DNA from: Atrina japonica
Taxonomy: Eukaryota > Mollusca > Bivalvia > Pterioida > Pinnidae
DNA length: 64,000 nt
Direction of reading: 5' to 3'
NCBI GenBank assembly: GCA_030159075.1
Contig: BROG01000077.1
Location: 1,661,489 to 1,725,488 of the forward strand
Shown piece by piece: positions 31,691 through 42,900 of the stretch; positions within the stretch are counted from its first letter, which is position 1; the number at the start of each line of letters is the position of its first letter. The position numbers and the translations under genes were made by a program. The notes beneath the pieces are model-generated. The model was not told the DNA's origin, ran no database searches, and worked only from the letters and a program-made list of their open reading frames with translations.

Positions 31691-33124
31691 CAGTGAACCC
31701 GCTTTACAACAACATTCATTACAATGGAATATTCAGTATCCAACAAGAATTGCTCGGGAACAAATATACATGTACATAAATAGCATTCATTACAATGGAA
31801 TATTCTGTATCCGACTCCGACATTAGATTCCGGAAACAAATGTACAAAACTCAATGTAAGTAAACTCTTTACAACGGCGAATCAACCTGCTGATCCAACT
31901 ATTGTTACCAGTCTTGATTTCGGTAAAGATCAAAAGTAAAAATAATTGTGTCAATTAAACAATTACACTGTCAATTGTTCTCTAATCTGCACTGATAGGT
32001 GATGGCCTAGGTGTCAACGATTGGCACTTGAATCTTAAAGACCTTACCTGCACTGCAGTAGGTTTAATGATTATAAACCATCAGTAGATTACGTTAGAAC
32101 TGAACCGACAGGAAGAGAAATACAAGTGGTGTACAAATTGAAAAAAAAGATAAATAAATACTGTGTAGTTGTTTAATTTCATGGGGGAGAAAATTTCGCG
32201 TTTTTTTGCAGAGGAACTTATTCACGGGTATTAAATTTCATGCAAGACCATTTCCAAAATAGAAGTGTGAAAGGAGTTTAAGAAAAGCTCATAAACATTT
32301 TGCGTTTCTTGGAAAGGATATCTGGCTATATTTGAATGAATTTGATTGGTAATAACTTATAATTTTCATTGATAACGTATTGTCTCTCTGATACTCCATA
32401 GATATAAGGTACCACATTCACGAGTATTAAATTTCGCGTTATTTTCATTAACTGCAAATAGAGTGATATTAAATACCCCACGAATAAAAGCAACTATACA
32501 GTAAATAATAAATAAAAAATACACATAGTTGACAAGTTCTGTCATGTCTGTGCCAACATGTTACCGTGCCACTTGCCATAACCATAGACCATTTTAGTTA
32601 CAATGGCATTTTAAAGAGAATTGAATTGGCAATCTTGCTCTTTTTTCTTTTAAATTACTTCAATACTTGCCATAACCATAGACATTTTAGTAAAACTTTC
32701 ATTTATGAAATGCATTTTAAAGAGAATTGAATCGGCAATCTTGGCTCTTTTTTCTTTAAAATCAGCAAGTTACTTTATGACTTTAAAAACTTGTGTATTT
32801 GTAAAATATATTTTTTTTTTTTTAATGCATTTCTTTTTTTATTCTTAGAATGTTTTATAATAGAGTAAATGCGTCAAATTAATTAAATTAAATACAGAAA
32901 ATGTTATGTGAACTTCTATTTAAAAAAAAGGAGCATTAAATATTTTCATAGAGATATTCTTGTTGTTGTAAGTTTATTTATTTACATGTTTGTATATGTG
33001 TAAATGATACTCAAGGGAGCTAACTATGGAATGCCCACCACATCAAATTTGTTACAGTGACTAAAAAGATAAAACGTCATTTCTACATGGAATCAAACAT
33101 GGTCATTGTAAAGAGGGTTCACTG
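31691..33124 (+). mobile_element. Non-autonomous pogo-like DNA transposon, copy 2 (with nested insertion)
   Basis: cagtgaacccgctttacaac at the left and gagggttcactg at the right, TA on both sides. Collinear with 12098-13136 apart from the insertion at 32161-32501 and a partial internal duplication near 32570-32770 (the ccataaccatagac segment occurs twice). Confidence 0.85.
32161..32501. mobile_element. Nested MITE
   Basis: 341 bp. Left end ctgtgtagttgtttaattt, right end reading back as ctgtatagttgcttttatt; TA on both sides. The host element is uninterrupted at this point in copy 1. Confidence 0.8.
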
Positions 33125-33347
33125 TATATTGTTTTCAAATAAATGATCAAAAAATAACATGAAATATGTTCCATTTCCTTTACAAGATATTGTGTCTTAC
33201 TTTATATGTAAAAATATATTTTTCAATTTTATAATAATGCTTTAAAATTTCTTTTAATTCAACTATTCTTAGAATATTGACCTCAAATCTTTTTCTATAT
33301 TTATCTATCTGTCTCTATATATAACTAGAATAATCATAATATTTAAG

Positions 33348-33450
33348 AACAAGATGTGTTTGTGAAACACAAATGTCCTCGGTCCCAACAAATTTTTGTT
33401 TGACCCCACCCCCACCCCCAGGGGCATGTGATGTCAGCGAAGTGTGAGTA
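33348..33450 (+). repeat. Hairpin-ended dispersed repeat fragment (aacaag + hairpin)
   Basis: aacaag followed by the perfect hairpin tgtgttt-gtg-aaacaca, then aatgtcctcggtccc. The opening matches the layout of the element at 49652. Comparable sequences are frequent in bivalve genomic DNA as far as I recall. Confidence 0.55.
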
Positions 33451-33837
33451 ACCCTTAAATGAAATAACAGTCTAAGTTTGGTTACTGTATCACAATCCAA
33501 ACTTGAAATAGTACACCTTATACGTAAGCGGGACAGAATTTTAAACAAACAAACAAATGGGGACATAAAATGTATTGCTTGTTGCTTTTCAAAAATAAAA
33601 TATCTATTTGTGACTTTTATTTCCAAAACAATTTAATTTTAAAAGAATTCTAAAAAGGGGTTTGTGTCCAATACAATAAAAACTCCATAAGGTTGAATAA
33701 ATTGTATTTACGTAGAGCTTAATTTAATATTAAGAGTAACTATAAAACAAATGTTCAATAGTTTCATCTGCTCTGAAGGATCTTATCCTGTTATACCGTT
33801 TTGTTATTTTATGCAGAGGGAACAAGAGAACACTTAC

Positions 33838-33988
33838 TTTTCTCCATTTTTTTCTACAATGACTGTGCCTTTGCCTCCTCTCTTTTGATAAAAGTTTTCT
33901 ATTTTTTCTGAAGACAACGGGCTGTGATCTTTCCACTCTCCATTTACATCCTGCCATTGCCATTTTATCAATTTTGTTCCAATATTAG
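33838..33988 (-). CDS. vWA/MIB gene, WWE domain exon (last one recovered)
   Basis: Encodes ANIGTKLIKWQWQDVNGEWK then DHSPLSSEKIENFYQKRGGK and GTVIVEKNGE. W.W.D..G.W..........IE..Y is the WWE domain pattern, a fold that binds poly-ADP-ribose in RNF146-type proteins. The expected final strand is missing, and the donor gtaagt leaves two bases of a codon. If unspliced, the frame stops at once (AAG TAA). Confidence 0.88.
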
Positions 33989-36900
33989 CTAAAATGTAGA
34001 ATGAAGAATTTTTTATTTCTGGTTCTAACACTGTAATTCATTTGATAGTCTAAGTCTGATCATTGTAAATATAACATAACGGAAGTACATATAGTCAAAG
34101 AAACTGGTAAATTATAGTGAGCAGTATGTGACACATCACTGTTGCTAGTGAACATCTCACAGTGAGCAGTATGTGACATATCACTGTTACTAGTGAACAT
34201 CTCACAGTGAGCAGTATGTGACATATGTGACATATCACTGTTACTAGTGAACATCTTATAGTGAGCAGTATGTGACATATCACTGTTACTAGTGAACATC
34301 TCACAGTGAGCAGTATGTGACATATCACTGTTACTAGTGAACATCTCACAGTGAGCAGTATGTGACATATCACTGTTACTAGTGAACATCTTATAGTGAG
34401 CAGTATGTGACATATCACTGTTACTAGTGAACATCTCACAGTGAGCAGTATGTGACATATCACTGTTACTAGTGAACATCTCACAGTGAGCAGTATGTGA
34501 CATATCACTGTTACTAGTGAATGTCCTACAGTGAGCAGTATGTGACATATCACTGTTACTAGTGAACATCTCACAGTGAGCAGTATGTGACATATTACTG
34601 TTACTAGTGAACATCTTATAGTGAGCAGTATGTGACACATCACTGTTGCTAGTGAACATCTCACAGTGAGCAGTATGTGACATATCACTGTTACTAGTGA
34701 ATGTCCTACAGTGAGCAGTATGTGACATATCACTGTTACTAGTGAACATCTCACAGTGAGCAGTATGTGACATATCACTGTTACTAGTGAACATCTCACA
34801 GTGAGCAGTATGTGACATATCACTGTTACTAGTGAACATCTTATAGTGAGCAGTATGTGACATCACTGTTACTAGTGACCATCTCACAGTGAGCAGTATG
34901 TGACATATCACTGTTACTAGTGAACATTTTACAGTGAGCAGTATGTGACATATCACTGTTACTAGTGAACATCTTATAGTGAGCAGTATGTGACACATCA
35001 CTGTTACTAGTGACCATCTCACAGTGAGCAGTATGTGACATATCACTGTTACTAGTGAATGTTCTAGCAGTAATGAGCAGTTATGTGACATATCACTGTT
35101 ACTAGTTTAACATCTTGTAGTGAGCAGTTACTATGTGACAGTATATCACTGTTACTAGTGAACATTTTCTCATAGTGAGCAGTATGTGACATATCACTGT
35201 TACTAGTGAACATCTGTTATAGTGTGAGCAAGTATGTATGACACATCACTGTTGCTAGTGAACATCTCACAGTGAGCAGTATGTGACATATCACTGTTAC
35301 TAGTGAATGTCCTACAGTGATCAGTATGTGACATATCACTGTTACTAGTAAACATCTCACAGTGAGCAGTATGTGACATATCACTGTTACTCACTGTGAC
35401 TAGTGATCATCTCACAGTGAGCAGTATGTGACATATCACTGTTACTAGTGAACATCTCACAGTGAGCAGTAGTATGTGACATATTACTGTGACATCTAGT
35501 GAACATCTCACAGTGAGCATGTATGTGACATATCCCTGTTACTAGTGTAACATCTCACAGTGAGCAGTATGTGACATATCACTGTTACTAGTGAACATAA
35601 CATTTTACAGTGCAGTAGCAGTATGTGACATATCACTGTTACTGCTGAACATCTTACAGTGAGCAGTATGTGACATATTACTGTTACTAGGGAATATCTC
35701 ACAGTGAGCAGTATGTGACATATCACTGTTACTAGTGAACATCTCACAGTGAGCAGTATGTGACATATCACTGTTACTAGTAAACATCTCACAGTGAGCA
35801 GTATGTGACATATCACTGTTACTAGTGAACATCTCACAGTGAGCAGTATGTGACATATCACTGTTACTAGTGAACATCTCACAGTGAGCAGTATTTGACA
35901 TCACTGTTACTAGTTAACATTTTACAGTGAGCAGTATGTGACATATCACTGTTACTGCTGAACATCTTACAGTGAGCAGTTTATGACATGTACAGCTTTC
36001 CATACATACATCAGAACTGATAATATTATGATAATCTACCTGATGCAGTGGCTCCCTTGCTATTTTCTGGTAGACTTGTGGTCTGTCCTACAGCACTCTC
36101 GCTACAAAAGATAACATAAGTTGGACTGACTACTTCCTGTTGTAGATTAAATGTACTGTATGTAAGTGCTGGTTTACACTTCTCACACTTTTAACTTTCA
36201 TTTTCGTTTCTTTCAGTTTTGCTTTAAGAAGAGTTTTAAAGTCCTGTGGAGATTTTATCACCTTAAGATGAAGTGCCACAAATGGTGATTTAATGTGTAG
36301 TGTTTATCCCGACATGTTTCCATGGTTGTAAGTCTCATTCACACAACTTGTGACCTTCACCCTGTAGGTTGAGCACATCGCTAAGGAACAGTCAAAACAT
36401 TTCTTAAAGTCTTGGGAATGATCACATGCAGGAAATTGAGCTTAGGACATTCTGCTTGTAAGTCCAACACTCTTCATCATCTAGCACTAAACCACAGCAA
36501 GATGTCTTTTTTCAGTGAAAATCAAGAAAACTTTAGAACTAGCTTCATATAAATTAGGTCAAATCTAAATAAAAATATGGGTCAAACCTGTGACATTTAA
36601 ATAGGTCATGACTTTTCCTTTTCCAAAATGGGAAGTGAAAATTTCTTTTGGATGAGCCAAAGACTGAGGAGAGGAGGTGTAACGACAAATTTCCTTGTAT
36701 TTAATCATTAAACCCTGAGTCACATTTAGACTCACCCAAATAAAAGATAATTCAGTCCAATATCATGATTTGGGAGTGAATATATTAATATTGCATGTTG
36801 AGTCATTATAAAATTTAGATTTTAAATCATACACCTCTGAATTTTGACAGTGGACTTTATCGATCTTTGAAATGGAAGAGTCTAATTCTGACAGTAGGGG

Positions 36901-39900
36901 TCTATGAGTTAATACTTAATTGAACCCCTCATTTCTTCAAATAAAGCAAAACCTCGCTATTAAGACCACCCACCTTACTGACTCAAAGTCATCTGACTAG
37001 CAAGGTGGTCTCTTAAAAGAGGGTCTGGACTTATTTGATATTTATTAAGAAATTTTCAAGAGACAGTATAATGTCTAAAATGTAAGGTGGTATGCTAAAT
37101 GAGGTGTTCTTTTGGTGAAGTTCTTCTGTACAATAAGCATACATGTCACAACATGTTTGTATGACCATAAGAGACATTTTAATCGCATATTTCAAGTTTA
37201 AGGTCTTTCATAAGGATATTCTTATTAACTCAACATCCCCTTTAGCCACATTTGGACTTGCCCATTTTAAAGAATGGCAAAGTCTACTACTGTCAGAATT
37301 TAGGAGTGTATGAATGAGAATAAAAAATTTACAATATTTTTCCTGCAATATTAACTTGTTCACTCCTAATTTATGACAATTCTATAGGCCTACTATTTTT
37401 AGATTTGGGTGAGTCTATATGTGACCACAGGGGTAGATGCATCAGTTACATGACAATCAGGCGATGCCGGGAAAAGAATTTATTTAGGTTAGAATAACAT
37501 AATTGACCAAGATGATGTGAAAATAGTATAAATGATATTGACATGGAGTATTATTAGGAATTATGAAATCAATATCATACCAGATTTCAATATCAAACTT
37601 CCCGAAGAGTCCAAATCTGTAATTTCCTCTTTTCCCATTATCCCATCGGACCTAGAAATAATAATTTTAAATGTATATATGTACAGTATTTTAAAAGTAT
37701 TGGTTTTGCAGAATATATTAAGGTGTTCATTGGTCCTTCAATATATTCATCACAGACAATAAATTATCCTTTCTTTTTCATCTGACATTTGGTAAATCTT
37801 GTATCTTTTCAAATTTTAACAATTATCTAACTTGAGTTAGATAAACAACTACAACACTCATTGTAAAACCTCCATATGTAACATAACAAATCACAATGAT
37901 TGTTTTCCCAGCCTTCCTACAAGTTTTAAAATCAGAAAACGTTATTAGAAAAACTGTGCTGACTATAAATTATGATTTACATGTGTAACACCAATAACCA
38001 TAAGTTATTATTTACAACATAACACCAATAACCATAAGTTATTATTTACACAATAACACTAGTAATCATAAGTTATTATCTATACCATAACACCAATGAT
38101 CATAAGTTATTATTATAACATAACACCAATGATCATAAGTTAATATTTACACCATAACATAACATAATCATAAGTTATTATTTACACCATAACTCCAATA
38201 ATCATAATTTATTATTTACACAATAACACCAATAATCATAAATTATTATTTACACCATCATCAAGGGTGAAAATGGAAGAAATTAAACAGGAGCAAAACA
38301 CTCTAGGTATACAGTATGGTGAATCATAAATTACTGACATGTATAAACACCAATAATCATAAGTTACTTACATGTATAATGCAAATAATCATAGGTTACT
38401 TGCATGTATAATGCCAATAATCATAGGTTACTTACATGTATAATGCCAATAATCATAGGTTACTTGCATGTATAATGCCAATAATCATAGGTTACTTACA
38501 TGTATAATGCCAATAATCATAAGTTACTTACATGTACAACGCCAATAATCATAGGTTACTTACATGTATAGCGCCAATAATCATAGGTTACTTACATGTA
38601 TAACGCCAATAATCATAGGTTACTTACATGTATAATGCCAATAATCATAAGTTACTTACATGTATAACACCAATAATCATAAGTTACTTACATGTATAAT
38701 GCCAATAATCATAAGTTACTTGCATGTATAATGCCAATAATCATAGGTTACTTACATGTAGAATGCCAATAATCATAAGTTACTTGCATGTATAATGCCA
38801 ATAATCATAGGTTACTTGCATGTATAATGCCTCATAAGTTACTTACATGTATAATGCCAATAATCATAGGTTACTTACATGTATAACACCAATAATCATA
38901 AGTTACTTACATGTACAATGCCAATAACCATAGGTTACTTACATGTATAACGCCAATAATCATAGGTTACTTACATGTATAACGCCAATAATCATAAGTT
39001 ACTTACATGTATAAAGCCAATAATCATTAATTATAAATTACTTATTTGTATAGCACCAATAACTATAAATTACTTACATGTATAACGCCACTATCCTCCA
39101 CCTTAAATACAATACCAGTAGCTCCCACTCCGCCATCCTGATTTCCCCATTCCCAATCTGGACCTTTAAAATAAGATTAAGTTTCTATAACTTTCATAAA
39201 TCCATAAACCATACCGGTATTAGGAAATGTTTTCTGGGAGAACTTTTAAAAGTCTGGAACTGGGATGACAAAGCAATCATTTAAGGATTGTTTTTCATTT
39301 TTTGAACAGCATTGGGGTATAAATGCAATTGCTCATGGAAAACATTTTTTCCATGAGCAATTGCGTCTATACCCCAGTGATGTTCAAAAAATGAAAAACA
39401 ATCTTTATATTTATATACATTACCATTTTTCAGTGAAACTGTAGTGCACTGGATACTAAATTAATTCCAGAACACTGACTTTGCAGAGGGTGTTTTCATA
39501 TGATGTAATGGCTCAACAGCTGTTTTGACATGAGAAGTAGTTCTCTGTCTGATCTCAAATATTAAACGAAATTAAGGTTTAATTTCTTTTTCATATATAT
39601 TATTTTGAAAAAAAATAGTGACATGGACAATGTTGAATACTTATTCTCAAATTCAATGCGCGATTATTAATATTCGACCATTCAGTAGAGGGGGGTTAAA
39701 TGTGTCAGAAGAGAATTGCCCGAATGGGCCATATGCAAATGGCTGATAGGCCTATCATGTGCGATTACAACAAATTTTCGTTTGAATTCTGATATTTCAT
39801 CAGTGGAATATACCACAGAAAGTTTGAGTGTGACTGCTAATATTCGTTCATGACAACTGGAAGTAGCCATTCTATTTGATATTTTACCAATCGCTGAATC

Positions 39901-42900
39901 AGCTGGGAAATGCCATGAACTGTGAAGGGGTGACGATTTCGTAAGTAGGCCTATTTAAGTATATAGGCTAACCCTCTAGCAAATCTTTCAAATCAATTGA
40001 AACAAGACGAATGCAGATTATGTTGTGAAATAACAAACTTTTACTGTTCTGTTTAAAAGATTATTATCGACACGTTCGTTATGGAGAAAACGGGTAGGCC
40101 TACAAAGTATAATAAATCCATATGTCAATTCAGACTTCACTTTTTACCAGCTGATCATATAGAGTATCCCATCAATTTACTGAGAAATCTATGAACACTA
40201 CTTATGCTCAGCATTAACATTACATTTTGTGAAAAACAAGATGGGCAATTATAGGATTTAAGGTGAACTGAGAGTCGATTTCACGCGATGCGAGTGATGA
40301 ATTGTTTCTGACATAAATATATGGTGACGGAAAAGCAAGCTGTTTATCAGAGATGCAACACAAAATTGCACTATACCTGACTCCCTCTTCAACTTACTTA
40401 CAAGCAATGTAACTAAGAAGCAATTTTCATTTCTGTGGCCTGTGTTTCTTTTCATAACATGACCTAGATCTATCGCAATATGGGCATGTATAGTGTGTTA
40501 CAGATGCAGGCCTTTGGTTGGTTAATTTTTATGGTGTGGCACGCGACAATTTTTCAGTAATGGCGGCCTAAAAACCAGGTTACAATGTACCCAGGAAGAG
40601 ACCATCAATCTACCCAACGTAATTGGGCAAAAATTCTCACAAAATCATTGATGTTCTAACCATTCAGCTATGGAGGCTAGTGTTCTCTTTCTTGGTACAT
40701 TGTAACTGGGTTCATTCCTCCACAATTAAAAACTGGCTGCCAACATATAACTAAGAATTTGTTGAGTTTGGCTTAAAACACTATTCAAAAATAAATTCAA
40801 TGCTATGGGGGCCTTCATAATCGTAACACAATCTCTAATATTGGTATAAATGTGACATCAAAATGACATTCACAAAGTTTCGACATCAATATCAATTCAG
40901 ATTTATGCTTGTTTTCAAGTTTGTCATAATCAAGTGAGTAGAATCATTCGTTGTTGTCTTTGTATTGTTGTTTAACGTCCCATTCAAGAACCTTTCACTC
41001 ATATGGAGACGTCACCAAATGCCAATGAAGAGCTTAAAATTTTGGCCTATGCTTGGCACTAATAGGCATTGAGCAGTGAAGGTACTTTAATGTGCAGACA
41101 CCTACTGTGACAAGGGACCTCGGTCTCATCTGAAGGATAGAATCAAAAGGTTTCTCTGCCCCAACAAGTCACGTTAATCAGACAATGGTGGGCAGAATTT
41201 ATACTTTATCATTAAGACTATTTAGTATTAGTAAGATGTGGATGAGAAACGCTATGCCTGATAGAAGTTAGCCATTTGTAAAAGATTTCAAAGGCCCGTT
41301 ATTCTGGTATATTTTGCTGAATCTCAGCCAAAGTAAAATTCATTCTAGATCTTTTTTTATATAAAGCTCCATAATAAATTTGGTTAAAACCTCAGGATTA
41401 GGATAATGAAGTTTCTTAATGAAAATCAATAAATGTTGCCGTAAGACAAACAGATGAATTGGCAAAACGACAGACAAAATTTTATACGTCTCTTGATCTT
41501 AATGATCAAAGGGACATATAATTGTTTGCTGTCATGGCTAAAATGCATATTTACCCCGCCTAGCTTGGATTCCGACAGCCGCCAGCATGCCCGGGGGGAG
41601 AATACGCGGTTCTTCAACCACTCTCACATCTTTAGATCCTCTATCAGCACCGTATCGATACTTCCCTTTGTTGCCATTATCCCATTCTACCATCAGCCAA
41701 CCTGTGCATTTTAGTAAAATATCGAGTGAGAAAGAATATATGTAGAGGTTTTCTCAGTTGTTAATGTTTGAGGCGGTAGAACTCTGACACAACATATCCT
41801 TTATGGTCTACCACAATATTCAAATTTTACACCCCACCTAATGGAGCTGATGAATATTATTTTCTTAGCAAAAAAAAATCTCTTTATGGAAAACACCATT
41901 CACAATTTGCTCAAATTGACTAAACTACAGATTTTCTAACAGACTTCAGGATTTTGTAACATTGTAACTGCAGAATTCTGATATAAATGGCAGATTTTCT
42001 AACATACTGAAGATTTTCTAACACAGACTGCAGATTTTCTAACACAGACAGACTGAAGATTTTCTAATACAGACTACAGATTTTGTAACAAAGACAGACT
42101 GCAAATTTACTGATGCAAACAACCGATTTTCTAACAGACGACAGATTTTCTAACACAGATTGTAGATTTTCTGACACAGACAGCAAATTTTCTGACATTG
42201 ACTGCCAAATTTCTGACACAGACTGTAGATTTTCTAACATGTGTACAGAAGAAATTTGCCCCAAAGTCCACCTTCTTTAGACGAAAACCTCAGCCATAAC
42301 GTTTATGATGGACATAAAAATGTAACAATAAGTCACATGACTGAGTGGGGTGAAGTAAAAACTTTCATTTTAACCCCTCAGAAACAATATTCAATTAATG
42401 GATTATACTCCCCCTTTTCCAAAAAAGGATATGCAATTCACATCTAGAAAAATAAATACAGAGTACCTCTGTTCTAGTGTGAAAACACAGTTCCCACCAA
42501 TTTGCCATCCTGAGTGACTCTGGTGAACTAAAAACAGCTAGTTTAACATCCAACATCCCCAGCATGATTTTCAATTCAAATCATAAAATGGAAACGAAGT
42601 GTAGTGTACCTCTGTTCTTGTGTGCTATCACGGTCCCCACCGCATTGCCATCCTGATTATTCCACTTCCAATCTGGACCACGTCTAACTCTAGTTCCAAT
42701 ACTTGGCATCTCTTGAGCTTCGGCCCCTAAACTGTCCTGACTGCTTGTAGCACTATGACGTACCTGTTCTGTTTCCCACTCCTGCTTTATCATATGTATG
42801 ATATCAGTCTGAAAATAGAAGCAAAGCAACACTATGAGAGCATAGCACCCAGCTAAACAGTCATTAAAAAAAGGTTTAGTGCATCACATGACAACCATGC

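Larger units (their letters stand above)
28185..33837. other. Convergent intergenic / possible 3' part of the vWA/MIB gene
   Basis: The missing last exon(s) of the vWA/MIB gene should lie here or in 26300-28185. I tried candidate acceptors at about 29020, 29144, 33285 and 33651; none gave a continuation of the WWE fold in the required phase. A cluster of AATAAA on the - strand at 26315-26335 could be the transcript end. The rest is AT-rich, with a roughly 165-bp spaced duplicate at 30061-30131 / 30225-30300, inverted-repeat fragments at 30480-30640 and 30940-31090, and the large pogo-like element. Confidence 0.35.

Noticed and set aside
33241..33285. Candidate WWE tail exon (KFEVNILRIVELKEIL)
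   Set aside because: Phase fits, but the upstream sequence is purine-rich with no polypyrimidine tract, and the residues do not match a WWE C-terminus.
34060..35091. 343- and 242-codon - strand frames
   Set aside because: Stop-free reading of a 45-bp tandem repeat inside an intron; no unique sequence or domain.
37975..39077. CRISPR-like array
   Set aside because: Units are contiguous with no unique spacers, and the setting is a eukaryotic intron.
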